A stretch of 64,000 bases of DNA, from positions 89,480-153,479 of the forward strand of contig JAEUWP010000462.1 of the NCBI GenBank assembly GCA_018524725.1, written 5' to 3'. Source of the stretch: Podaxis mareebaensis (Eukaryota > Basidiomycota > Agaricomycetes > Agaricales > Agaricaceae). The notes beneath the pieces were generated by a model. The model made no database searches, was not told where the DNA came from, and saw only the letters and a program-made list of their open reading frames with translations. Positions 34,201 through 46,500 of this stretch are shown piece by piece; position 1 is the first letter of the stretch, and each line of letters opens with the position of its first letter. The position numbers and the translations under genes are program-made.

Positions 34201-37200
34201 TGAACGAGCTGATACTAGTTGCACAACCAATGATAGGTTGTTCACCTACCCTTCATTATGTGAAGAGTAAAATTATTAAAACGCATGATGATATGCATGT
34301 GTTTGCAACTAGTACCATACCAGATTATAACATCCTACATAATAGGATGGGACACCTGTCAGATCGTATCCTCAAACATTTTGAGATAAATATGATTGGC
34401 TTTCCTCATGTAGAAATTCCCAAAAATAGCATGAAACCATGTGAAGGTTGTGCTATGGGAAAAATGCATCAGAAAAGCTTCAATATAAACTTCAAGAGAG
34501 CATCCAGGCCTCTAGAAAGAATCCATTCAGATCTTTTAGAAATGCCTAAAGTTAGTTACCAAAAATATAAATGGGTAATGACTATTTTGGACGACTTCTC
34601 CTCAAATGCTTGGGTCCATTTACTTCATAAAAAATCCAAAGCACCCACAGTTATGAAGAACTTCTTGACCTTAGTCATGAGACATATTGGCAGTCCAGTA
34701 AAGTTCTTACATACTGATCAAGGAGGAGAATACGTCAAAGAAAGCTTACAAGCTCTCTTACACTCTCAGGGGATTATCCATGTGACAAGTGCTGTTATGT
34801 AGAGACGGTTTCTACATGTCATCTCAGTGTGGAGAGATACTGTCCTAAGACACCCCAGCACTATTAAGTTCCTGAAGCAGAACGCCCATCTGTTCTCCAG
34901 AGAGAACTAGAGGCTGGCTGGAAATCTCGCAGGGACTGCCTAGGGAGAGATATGACTTGTAAGGTCGCAGGCTACTCCGTAGGTTTAGCTGTTATGCCAG
35001 TTATCCTGTCGAGGCAGGTAGAGCTCTCACGCAGCAAGAAGATAAAGCAGAAGACAGTCCTCACTATTCTCATGCTATGTACAAATGATCGTAAAGCTAA
35101 GTTCTACTTACTTTACGAGCTATCTAAATACTAGGGCAATTGCTATCTTACATGTCCTAAAGGAGAATCTTCGTAACTACTTCAGTGCTCTAAGTATAGA
35201 AGACCGAGCCCGAGGTAAGATGAGATCTACAGAAGGCAAGCTATTATTACACAACATATCACTGAGCCCGAGTGCTAAACATAATGCTCCTTTGGAAGAT
35301 CCGAGGTGGGACTGAGGTTGCAATGGAGGGTGGATCAAGGTGGATGCTTGAAGTTGAGAGACAGAAAGACAGTTGACAGACGACGAGGCGGAAATCCAAA
35401 AGAGGCATAGATGGTGGTGGAAGCGAGAGGAGTGTAACAAGCGCTCCACATGCTCACCAACAAAATGGTAGAGCGGAACACCTCAACTGCACTTTAATGG
35501 ATAAAGCTGAAGCCATGCGGCATCATGCTTGTATTCCAGATAGTTGGTGGGAATTTGCGATTGATACAGCTTGCTATCTTTACAATTGCACTCCCATGTC
35601 TCAACTTGATTGGAAAACCCCTCAAGAAGTTTTAACAGGTGTCAAACCAGATGTTTCTAAATTCAGAACCTTTGGATGTGGCGCTTATGCATTCTTACCC
35701 AAAGAAGTCCGAAAAGATAAACTATCCCCCAAGTCAGAATTGATGATATTCCTGGGATATTCTCCAGACTGAAAGAATTATCTGTTCATGCATCATCTGC
35801 AAGGCAATGTCATTTACATTTTGCCAACTGCTATTTTCAATGAACAATTCTTTCCTAAATGTTCTGAAAAGAAACATAGATCGAGTAGTAGTCGTAGTTC
35901 TTTGTCAAGAACTCCTACACCACCAAGTGAGGTAATTATTTACCCAAAACAGGATAATTCGAGGTCACCACCTCCAGAAAGACCTTCAGCTCCAACGCCA
36001 CCATTGTCCTCTTCATCCAGTCCAGACCCTAGATATTGGAATGGAACTCCAGATATAGACGATGATAATGAAGACAAGGACAGCAAACATGACCTTACAC
36101 GAGAAGATCATGATTCTGATTTAGAATATGCTGATCCTAAAGATTATCCTGATCTAGAAAGACATTCGCCTACACAAAGCGTTGATCCAAATGATAATTG
36201 AGATCCATCTCCTTTTTTGGATGACTTTGAAGAATGAGGTGATGATCAACCTTATACGGCATCTCCCCCTGTTCCTCAGTCTCCAAGATTAGAAGAGCAT
36301 GAGAATCGCAGTGATGATCCACCCTTTAGGGAAGAATCATCAAGCCCTGTACCCAGGACTTCTGAAAGTGGAGTACCACATGGTCCAGCCACGATGTCTT
36401 CTAGGTTTTCTCCCATGAAACCTGCGCAAAAACATCAAGCTGCTTCTCCACCATGGATACAACCATGGCAAACTACTTCTAATCAATGTCCTCAAAGAGA
36501 ATGTCGGGTTCCTTCTAAACCTGGAAACATATATGGAGATCAACACCCGGCAAAAGTACTACGTAACTATCGAGGCTTCGAATGGATACCTCCTAAAGGA
36601 GAACCATTACTTAAGCAAATTCACAAACAAAGCCCTGTAGCACTTCCTGATGTTGAAAATGAAATGCCACCTGATGAACATACACTTGATTCTTCACAAA
36701 CTTCTACATCAATGGAACTTATGATGGTACATTACGTAAACAAGTTATGCAAAGAAGGAGGAGTGCAATTCATCGATTTTCTTTTCACAAACAAAATTGA
36801 TGCGTCATATACCCCTAAAGTCTTCAAAGACCTAGCTAAACTCCCCAAGGAGATCTGCAATAAGTGGTATAAAGCTTGTCTTGAGGAGATAGATGAATTA
36901 AAGAAATGACAAGTGTATGAACTTGTTAATCTTCCAAAAGGAAGAAGAGCGATTGGAAATCGATGGGTTTTTACTCCGAAATCTGATGGCAGATTCAGAT
37001 CTTGATTAGTCACACAAGGGTTCTCACAAATCGAAGGAATTGACTTCAACGAACTCTTTTCTCCTGTTGTCTGGTACGAGACTGCACGATTGCTATTTGC
37101 GATAGCTGCCCTCGAGGACTGGGATATGTTTGGTCTTGACATGAAGACCGCTTATCTCTATGGACATTTAAAGGAAGAAATCTATATGTGACAACCAGAA

Positions 37201-38361
37201 GGTTTTGTCCAAAAAGGACAAGAAACTAAAGTATGGTGCTTGAAATGTGCCTTATACAGTCTCAAACAAGCTGGCCGACAATGGTGGCTTGAAGTGACAA
37301 ATTCGATGAAAGAATTAGGCTTCAAACAAGCATCACTTGATGCAGGAGTCTATTATTACTACAATACATGAGAGAAATCTCTTATCATTGCACTACTTTA
37401 TGTGGATGATGCAGCTTTCTTAGGACCACGTGGATCGAAAATTCTTCATCAAAAAATAAAAGTGTTCATGGAAAAATGGGAATGTCGCTTTTTAGGTGAG
37501 CTCACTGAATTCCTTGGAATGCGTATCATGAGGGACCGTGATAATCTATTGATCATGATTGATCAACAACCTTACCTTGATAAGGTTTTAGAATGTTTTA
37601 ATGTGGTTGAAAAAGCCGAATCAACTCCATTGCCAAGAGACTTTGTCTTTACTATGGCAAAAGATGAGGCATCTGCCAATTTTAGGCAGAAGTACCAACA
37701 ATTGGTTGGATCTTTGATGTACTTGATGATCAGATCACATCCTGATATTGCCTTTGCAGTTGTCAAGTTATCCCAACAAATGACAAATCCGTCATGGGAA
37801 CACTATAAAGCCAGCTTACATACTTTGCGATACCTTCGCGGCACATCTAAATATGCCATTGTCTATGATGGACAAACAAATGAAGGAATCAATGTGTTCT
37901 CTGATTCTGATTGGGCACAAGATCCAGAAACCAGGAAATCGGTCACTGGCTTCTTCATTAGAATAGCTGGAGCAGCCATTTCATGGCTATCACGGCACCA
38001 GAAGACCGTTGCCTTATCATCAACAGAAGCTGAATATATGGCTTTGTCCGATGCTAGTCGACAAATTGAGTGGACAGTTAACCTGCTCACTGAAATCGGC
38101 ATTAATCCAGAAAGGATTAAAAAACCACACTTATTCAGTGATAACTGAGGTTCAGTATTTTGGGCCAAAAATCCAGTAACCAAAAAACGTTCAAAACATG
38201 TGGATGTTAAATACCATTATATCTGCAACTTACTTGAGGATGAAAAATTCCTCCTGTATAATATTAAAGGGACTGAAAATCCTGCAGATTTATTAACTAA
38301 GAATCTCGACAATCAGAAGTTTAATTACTTCTTGCCTTCATTAGGCATCGAATTCTTTTAA
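31245..38361 (+). pseudogene. Copia gag-pol, interrupted by TGA codons and a nested LTR
   Basis: Removing the insert 34793-35439 and one AGCGC duplication copy leaves a single frame of 2155 codons ending in TAA at 38359. In-frame stops at 32538, 32652, 33624, 34119, 35770, 36199, 36235, 36907, 37003, 37189, 37369 and 38146 are all TGA. Recognisable parts: a gag-like N-terminus (PSNYKFWTRCL) with a lysine-rich stretch (KPKKKRAPKKKK); protease WLLDSGASGH; integrase with HNRMGHLSD, CEGCAMGK and the D-D-E residues in HSDLL, HTDQGGEY and NGRAE; reverse transcriptase with YVDD (about 37400); and RNase H (SDSDWA, SSTEAEY). No canonical CCHC knuckle is seen. The stop at 37003 falls where Copia elements carry a conserved arginine (xRLVxxGF). 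Confidence 0.92.
34793..35439 (+). mobile_element. Solo LTR nested in the Copia integrase region
   Basis: 647 bp starting TGTTATG and ending TGTAACA, flanked by AGTGC (34788-34792) and AGCGC (35440-35444). This is a 5-bp target duplication whose copies differ by one CpG-to-TpG change. It is clearly homologous over its length to the 650-bp LTR at 59998-60647. No internal retroelement sequence lies between its ends, so it is a solo LTR left by recombination. Excising it with one duplication copy restores the integrase frame exactly. Orientation is assigned arbitrarily because both ends form a TGTTA/TAACA inverted pair. Confidence 0.9.
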
Positions 38362-38378
38362 ACTCACACTCTGACAAT

Positions 38379-38391
38379 TTCGAGTGAGGAG
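38379..38391 (+). other. Copia polypurine tract
   Basis: The bases just before the 3' LTR are purine-rich (GAGTGAGGAG directly abutting TGTTGAGG). Position and composition fit the plus-strand primer site. Confidence 0.6.
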
Positions 38392-39040
38392 TGTTGAGGA
38401 ATTAATCAGCATTACACTTATGTGTATACTTGCCATCGGCAGTACATGCTGAATCCTTGACGAATATGCTCTGCATTGACAGAGATGTTATATTTTTGGA
38501 ATCCTCCATAGCTTCATGCTATGATTAGATTGATCCATTTCTATTAATACTTTTATACACATATGTAGACGTATGGCCTGTGTTAGTATTACTCATATCC
38601 TCATGGATTATGACTTGTAGAAATGTTCTATGACTGCGGATGACTCCTGTAACATACGGTAGAGTCATGTTCTTTCTTATTTTAACTTTTACATGCACAT
38701 TCTTCATGTTATACACGCGTATGCCTTATGTTTACTTACTCATGCATGTATTTTACCCTTGACCCAGTGTCGTAGCTCTACGGTATTTAAACCTTCATGT
38801 AGTAGCGTACTTTCTTCACTGGAGTTTTACATTCCTCATCTACTCGACTACTCAGCTACTCTAAGCTCAACATTCCTCGCTACTTTCAATTCGGTCTTAT
38901 CTTCTCTGGTACACCTCAAGACTCACCCTTTCCTCATTTCTCAGGTCTTCTTCCTGTTCGACCAGCCTCGGATTGTGAGTAACTGGTTTACTCTCCACTG
39001 ATGCTATGCTTGTGTAGTAGCAACCGTTCTCCCCTCGTCA
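38392..39040 (+). repeat. Copia 3' LTR
   Basis: 649 bp, the same length as the 5' LTR. It is followed by the target copy CTTTG at 39041-39045. Confidence 0.95.
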
Positions 39041-39045
39041 CTTTG

Positions 39046-42000
39046 GGTGTAAGAGAGAGGTGTCAGTGTCTGTCTGATAATGTTTTTGACCTAGTATGGT
39101 GCCAGATAATGGGAGATAGCTCGAAAGTGTAATGAGACACATACAAGAGGTTTACTCGAAGGATTCCCGATGGGAGTGAAATGGAAAAGAGGAGCTGAGT
39201 TTCGGGGGAAAGCCTCGTATATTGCCTACTTTCATTGTATGCTCAGGGCGGTTTCCATACAGACAAATCTCTATATTTCAAACTCGGAAGTGGTCAGTAT
39301 GAGCCGAAAGACTCTGAGTCTAAGGAAACTACCTAGGGGAGAACAAGAGGGAACTTGTAACAGAAACGTCATGTGCGAAGTATAAGTATTTTGAGAGTGC
39401 ACACCAAAAAGCACAGCATGGAACTAAGGGGTTATGCACAATATAGGGATTGCGGATCGGCTGCTGTTGTGGACACCGTCCTCCCTCCTCCCATACGAAG
39501 TCATCACCAGTTCACCACCTCGATACTCGATACTCCTCGAAACATGCGAACGACGTCTCTAATATTTGGTACAACACTTCTTCCACCTTCGGGAGGGTGG
39601 GGCCTGGTTCCTTGCGCAATGGAATCAACTCACCATACACGCTATACCATCCAGGGGCATCCGATCTCCGACTATCATTTTGATCTTGTGTTTACATTTC
39701 AAAACTTGCAGTCTTTGTTTCTGTAGCTGGATACTTAGGAATGAAACGTCATCATAAACAATAAGATTCATAACTTTTTTCTCTTCTATTTCTCTTGACT
39801 GTTTCTCTTGTAATCTAGCATTTTTCTCACTGTACAAAATCACCTCGAGCTGTGGTAAAAAGGTCAGGTCGTGGGTACGGCAAATACAAGTATTGCTTAC
39901 CATAACACGCTCTCTTCCCGTTATCCTCTCAAATCGGACTCACCACTATTTCATTCTCTGCACAATTTCGGGACTTTTAGAGTAAAATTTCTTGACACAG
40001 CCATTCAATAATTTCGTACTTTAAGCATGAACCTAGTTTAGTTTTGACTTTCTGTTTCGAGTTGTATGCGTTGTAAACATTCACCATTGACCTACCGCAA
40101 CCTTAAACCTCTCCCAAGAAATAAGTACCCCCTGTTCGTAGTATACAATATCAAATTTTACCCCATTCTTTTCTTCTCTCAAGGTTTTGGACAGTCTAAA
40201 ATAGATCATTATTCAATCATCTCTCTCCATGAAATCCATGCTCATGTTCCCTAAGGCACTTTAAAACGCGCTACCTCTTGTTTATTGGATGCCCTTTTTA
40301 CACGGTTCCCCTTGGACACAATCTGGAGCACCGGATTGGCGGTCCAAGACCGTTACGAGCCCTGAGGCCTGACCTTTGATCCGAGGACTTGGATGATCAA
40401 TTGATGATGGACTGTTCGTTGTTCGCCACCCTTACACGACCCTGTTTTTAGATAGACGTTTCATACTGTTGCCCTTTCTCCCGCAAAGCCTTGGGTCCAT
40501 TCGTAGCTACCGTGGATTGACAATTCTTTTATTTCTTTCATGCTGTCCCTCCTTCGTGACCCTTAGCAATAGAGTATATAGTAGCACTGGCCGTGGTAGA
40601 CAATGTCCCTCAGCTCTTATACGCATTCGTCGGGTGAATGAGGTGAGTTATATAGCACTTATATCTTTCTTGATGCTCATTATATGCTAGTTATACTGTT
40701 ATTTCTTCGCGTACTAAAAATATAGATCTCGTATGCACACGTAGAGCGACTGAATTATACTGTTATTTCCTCACCATATGCTCAATAGATCCGGTCCTAT
40801 ATGCACAGAGAACGCTGGCGTCAAAGGTATGTAGGAGGGAGACGACGGATGGTGGTTTCATTGCTAGTCGACCTCCGACCTCCGGACCAAGCAACCCGAA
40901 GTGCAGGTGAAGTCTATTCCATACTGCCGGTTAATAAGTGTTCGTGACCGGTACAACCTTGTTCTGACCGCAATTCCAATTTGTGGCACCCTTTTCACCT
41001 TATTGTGAACGTTGCAGGGCCTCGCCTGAGGGCCGTGCGCAAAATACGTTGTGGCGACTTAGCGAGGGAGTCTGTCTGTTACCGGTAGTCAGAGCCAGAG
41101 AGATTCACAATCGGCTTTTCGGGCAGCTTGTATTGAGCAGGTGTGTAACCAGAATTTCATTCACCGGTGTGGACATCTGCACATTAGCTTGGGACATAGC
41201 GTATTCGGTTGTACAGGCTCTTGCAAGTTATCTATCCCACCCTAGGTACTGTAAGATACTCCAGTCCCACCGTGATGAGTCTTCCCTTTATGCCACCAGG
41301 ACCGGTGACATGATGAGATCACGCAGATGGGGGATCATGGGCAGCTTGGTTGAAATCTTCTTCACAGGTAATGACAAGCTCCACCATCTGGATCCAAAAT
41401 TGGTTGGAAACATTGTGAGACTTCAGGGAACGTATGATGAACAAGGGCAAAGTCATCTCCGTGGAGACCATCACCTCTTTCGGAGAATGTATAACGGCTG
41501 GCACTCACAGACTTTTCAGACGGGTTCCCCGGGACCAAATGCTCCAGAACGGCGATACCAGAGTCAAGGATACCTTGACACCCATCAATCATGAAAAACT
41601 ACACCAAAGCTTTAGAAGCCGTAGCCGATTGGCACTCAAAAGCACGGCCAGGAGACAGAGGCTAGGAGCTCTTTTGGGCGGAGATGTCGGGTTATGATAG
41701 TCAAATTTAGCCGTGGGTCTGGCGGCCTCTGTTTAGAGACAGCTGTTCCCATCTTGAAAAGGGGGTTTCGGGAGGAACGTTTCAGAAAGAAGCCATTAGA
41801 GGCGAAAATCTGTCTCAAGTGTGTATTCACGATCAAAAGGGTTAATACGACTTAATGACTTCCATAACAAAAGTGCATGATGATAGAGGAATCCGGAAGC
41901 AATGCTTATCCACATGTCGCAACTCTACCTACCCCATTCATCGAATAGCAACTCTACCTACCCCATTCATCGAATAGGAAAAAATTGTAAACATATCACA

Positions 42001-42285
42001 AGCCGGGTCCTCAAATCCAATTCCAGTGGCCATGTGTTTTGCGCTATTCATTCTTGCATAAATTTCATCCTAAGGGTCTGATATCTCCCCTCTGAACAAT
42101 ATCATCCAGCCTGCTTTTGCAGTGATGATGTAATTGTACTCGTGACAGACATGTGTTAACACCAAGGAGTCCGATGACGCAAGCTACTACTTGTCCTAAC
42201 TGACTATACTTGCTGATCCACCCCTCCAGGCTAGTTGCCTTAACCCCCAAGCACCGCAGACAAACATCAAGGAAACAACAATTCA
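39046..42285. other. Intergenic region right of the Copia element
   Basis: About 3.2 kb without a gene I can support. The longest frame (40983-41594, plus) has no recognisable motif. The minus strand at 41360-41590 has a somewhat protein-like stretch (GDGLHGDDFALVHHTFPE) that could be a relic. A perfect 29-bp tandem duplication lies at 41919-41976. Confidence 0.5.
41919..41976. repeat. Perfect 29-bp tandem duplication
   Basis: Two identical 29-bp units (41919-41947 and 41948-41976), each beginning GCAACTCTACC and ending CATCGAATA, abut exactly. It lies about 310 bp upstream of the HAD gene start. Confidence 0.9.
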
Positions 42286-43541
42286 ATGTCAAAACCTCGG
42301 ACACGCCCGTTTATTCGAGCGCTCTTAATTGATGTCTCAGGAAACCTCCACGTTGGAAATAGCCCAACGCCAAATGCTGTCGAAGCATTTCATCGCCTAC
42401 GAAATTCCGGTATTCCCTTACGCCTTTGCAGTAACACAAGCAAGGAGTCTACCGCGTCGCTTGTTCGTAGACTGAGGAAGCTTGGGTTCGACCTGGAACC
42501 ATCGCCGGGCTTATCAACATCGGAAATTACATTCGATCTGGCATCTGATATAAAGAATCGTAGTGATCAACAACATCACCGCCAAGGACGGCGGGAGGTA
42601 TGGACGAGTATTGGTGCCGTTGCTCAATATATCCGGAACCAAGAGCTGAAACGGTGAGTCTTTCTTTCTGGCCTATCATTTTTCGTTCCCTACCAGGCCC
42701 AAATCTGATGAGCCCGCATTAATTCTGATGGTTTCAAGACCTTACTTCCTCCTCTCATCATCTGCCAAGGAGGAAATCATTTCTTCTCAGAGTGGGAACG
42801 GGCCACTCGAAGACTCTGATGACTCACCATACGATTCCGTCGTTGTGGGGCTTGCACCAGAAGTCTTTGACTACTCTCACCTCAACACCGCATTCCGTAT
42901 CCTGAAAGGAGAGCTTGAAACGCAAAAGAAGACAAAGGCAGGGAACCGACCTCCCAGGAAAGAAGTCTCGGATGACCATGGAGGATTGCCGTTTCGCCCA
43001 CAATTGATTGCAACACACAAAGCCAAGTACATTCAAACCGAGGCTCCTGCCGGTTTGTCCCTTGGCCCCGGTCCATTCGTAACGGCACTAGAAGCTGCCG
43101 CAAACGTGGAAGCCCATGTTGTCGGGAAACCCACGCGACTATTCTTCCAAACAGTCATAGACGACTTTTACGCCTCAGGCGAACTGAGCCAGACAGAGCA
43201 TCACGGAAGGATTGCCGTCGTTGGAGATGATGTGGAAGCAGATTTAGGTGATGGTGCAATTGAAATGGGGTTGTGGAGAATACTCGGTGAGGCGTATCAA
43301 CTTTCCTTACCCTTGGTTCCTTGCTTCTGGGGACATGTGCGCGAGTATTTGTACTGATATTGATGTTGTTTTGCTCCTCACAGTAAAGACTGGGAAGTAC
43401 CGGAGCGGTGATGAAAGCCGCCCTGGGATTACCCCACCCGATGAAGTGCTAGACTCATTCTCTGCATTTGTGGAAGTTCTTTTAAGAGAACAGGTAGGCA
43501 GTACAACCCTTTCCGGCATAGGAAGGGCGGTACAGTACTGA
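42286..43541 (+). CDS. HAD-superfamily hydrolase (HDHD2/LHPP-like)
   Basis: Three exons: 42286..42653, 42739..43286, 43384..43541 (1074 nt, 357 residues). The N-terminal LLIDVSGNLHVG supplies the nucleophile aspartate, NTSKES is the motif II threonine/serine region, and GRIAVVGDDVEADLGDGAIEMG carries the metal-binding acidic pair. KYIQTEAPAGLSLGPGPFVTALE matches the substrate-loop region of the class IIA phosphatases HDHD2 and LHPP. A phosphatase role is inferred; the substrate is unknown. An internal acidic insertion (about residues 138-155) is longer than in animal members. The last 15 residues (after LLREQ) may be read-through past a donor-like GTAGGC. Confidence 0.9.
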
Positions 43542-46500
43542 TTATCTCCTTCACAAATAGCAACGCGATGCGTGTTCCCATAAACTCTGATTTCATCAGC
43601 GCGCCCGACTTCGATTAGAAGAAATCAGAAGCCCTTGAAGCATCTTTTCTCAAAACCGATACCCAAGTACACCATTACCCCACTTATTTCAACAGTTTCC
43701 TCACCCTTACTCAACAACCAACTGATCACCCTTGTATTTCTACCAATTATCACACGTCTTGAAACGCGAGGGAAAATGGTAGCACATGGTTCTGGGCTGT
43801 AAGATGTTGGGTTTACGCAACACACCGCCTCTGTTTGAGTTTTGAAACAATAATATGATGCGGACCTAATGAATGGAGCGCGTTTACATTTGCCGACGGG
43901 CTGCACGGTATTACTGAATATAGGTTGTGGGTATGGCGTGCGACGCGGAAGGGAGAAGCCGAACCTGTACCGCCGCGAAAACACAGGGATTGACATATCC
44001 CCGAAGGTCAAATAGAAGGTGTTACATCATAAGAGTTGTAATGAATGAAGTATTAATATCTTGCTCGTTTCGGAAAACTCCCTCTTGAGACAGACCCACT
44101 TGCTGGCAAGAGGGTAACATATGCGGTCCTGAGAGAAGTCTAGAACATTTCTCTCGGGCTGGCTACACACCATGTCCGAAGGATGGTCGGTTCTATCACA
44201 GAAACAATCCGCTTCTCGTCTTCGATATAATTAACATAACAACATCAAGTATGGATTGACGAGGTGATCACCTGAACAATCGGAATTCTGTATACATCAC
44301 ATGTTTACGAATCGCGAGAGAGAAGCGTTGGCCATGAATCTAATGTTAGCGTGCCGATACGAAGCGAAAGGAGTTTCGCTTGACATGCGCTGCCGAAATG
44401 ATCAACAATGGTCTACACTGCCTCACATATTGGAGTTATTTCGAGACTTTTCGCTCCATTGTAATCGTTTCTTCCGATAGCGCGTATAGTGAATGACTTC
44501 TAATACGTACCTTATCCGGGACTCGCTCCGTGGTGAATAACTCATACACAAGTACGAGTGCACTATGGAGTGATTCCTAAGAATGCCTCCTAAGCGGGAG
44601 GAAATGCCCGCCGACTTGTAATCTTAAGCCTTGTGGACATTCAGAGGATACCCTTCTCTCGGCTTTCAAATAAAAGAACGATGAGTATTACGTGCCAAAG
44701 AGGGATACATGTAACTCGCGCACAGTGACATTGGGATCTTGCGATCGATGAGTATTCTCTTCCTTATAATAACTCCTGCCGCCGTTACTAGACGTGAGAA
44801 GGTCGAACATGGGAACCATCCTTGCTCATTGTAGACCACGTGCTACTCGTCCAACCACGGTGATGCTCTTCTATGGTCCAAGTTTCTGTGTTATTAGGGT
44901 TAGTGCCTCGTGTTATCGAATCCCAAGAACAATATTGGTGTAATCAACAGCGCGGCAACATCATATGATTGACACTGAGCGGAGAACCCGACGGGTTAAC
45001 TATATAGCACCCCTGCCGGAGGAAAAGGGCCGCTGACCAGTACAAAATATAGACGCCATAAATTCACTCTAATACTGAATGGATATAGTCTCAGTTGAGG
45101 TTCGATCTTGGTTAGACGCTATGATAATCCCGATGGTCAAGGGGGCTACACAACAAGGTTACCATAAATAAACGTCCAATGGACCGAGGAACCCATATCC
45201 GTCAGTCTCGTGCATAGCAGGCGGTTGTAACTGTGAGGCTCGTATGCACTGGGAACACACTTCGCTTGCTCAATGCCGACACCTGCCAAACTGCGGCACT
45301 CCCGCACCTCGAAGACCTTCCTTCCTCTTGCAAACTGTGTCAACTAAGTACACTTTGCCGCAATGATTTCCCGCACTACTGAACCAATCGCAAAGCAGCC
45401 AGCTCCAAATGAGACAATAGAACGCCAAGGGAACTGGACGTCATGTGTGATATACCATGGATCCTTTCTCTTCACCTAGAACCCCGTTCCTCTTCGAACA
45501 CCTGAGGTCCATCACTGTAGCGTATGAAATCGGCGATTGCCCGATGGTGTGTGTTTATCCGAAGTTTCGCTTACTGGGTGGAGGTTGGGGTTCTGACGGC
45601 AGGTTAGATTATGGAATGGTACTACCATTGGTGCATCAGCGCTGTTCGCGGCAAGAATTGCTTCCAGACATGCTTCTCCTAGTACTTTCTCGTCCAAGAG
45701 GCATCGTGAGCCTATGGGCGATGGTTCCGGTTATTAAAATGATTACCGAGGGGGAGACTGCGATCTCATGCGCGACAAGTTCATAACGAACTCAACGATG
45801 GATTAGTCAGTGGGGGTCAATCATTATGGCCATATCGGTGCTCATCGAAGGCCGCCGATGGGCTTTGGGCAAGGAGAGTTGTCACACCTGGTGGCAAGAT
45901 GTGAGAGTATTTTGGAAAAAAAGGGGCTTCTCGTGGATCAACGCCTCATCAGGTTGAACTCAGGTGGGGATGCCGATCGGATATGGATTGATCATCTCAT
46001 GAAGCTCATGAGGCCAGGCATCTTTGTCTGACATGATTGGGAAAACAGCTGCTTTAGGGGCTCGGGATGGGTGGGCTAAATTGCAGCTGAACATCTAGGG
46101 TTCAAGAGGGGTTGTTAAGAAGGCGATAGAACGTACCGTAAATAATTTGGCTGTTCGTCCGTGTTACGTCGCTGAATTTCATGGAACACGGTGATAAATG
46201 CCGAGGATGTCGGGGAAACAAGCAAGCCGGTGATGGCTGCTAGTCACGATGTATATGGCGGTAAAGCAAGTCGTGCTTCTTTACGCAGCAAACCTTGAAC
46301 GCCACGCTGGAGGCTTAGAAAGAAGATTGTTCTTGGAGGGGTTGTGATGCACGAGCATTAGTTTGTATCAAGGTGTCTGAACGGGGAACTATCGGTGTGC
46401 TGCCGTGGTGCATTAGGTACGCTACAAAAGTTGAAAATGATCCAAATTGTATATGTAAATTCCAAGTGGTGGGGTCACTAATCGCCGACTTTGTGGGGCA

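Larger units (their letters stand above)
30412..39040 (+). mobile_element. Complete Copia-type LTR retrotransposon
   Basis: An 8.6-kb element bounded by two 649-bp direct LTRs (TGTTGAGG...CTCGTCA) and flanked by the 5-bp target duplication CTTTG (30407-30411 and 39041-39045). Domain order is gag, protease, integrase, reverse transcriptase, RNase H; integrase before RT defines Copia/Ty1. A primer-binding-like site follows the 5' LTR and a purine-rich tract precedes the 3' LTR. The coding frame is one long frame broken only by TGA codons and by a nested solo LTR (34793-35439), so the element is currently non-functional. Ends and duplication are read directly. Confidence 0.95.

Noticed and set aside
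30412..39040. UGA read as a sense codon in the Copia element
   Set aside because: The best-aligned stop (37003) replaces a conserved arginine, not tryptophan, and the LTR pattern independently points to CpG-to-TpG mutation.
41319..41592. Minus-strand protein-like stretch with GDGLHGDDFALVHHTFPE
   Set aside because: It vaguely recalls a conserved enzyme tail, but I could not place it in a family or find flanking exons.
40983..41594. 203-codon plus-strand open frame
   Set aside because: No recognisable motif, no signal peptide, and no splice-consistent extension. The opposite strand looks slightly more protein-like but is also too short to call.
45457..45786. 109-codon plus-strand frame in the long intergenic region
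   Set aside because: No motif, and neighbouring frames do not extend it.
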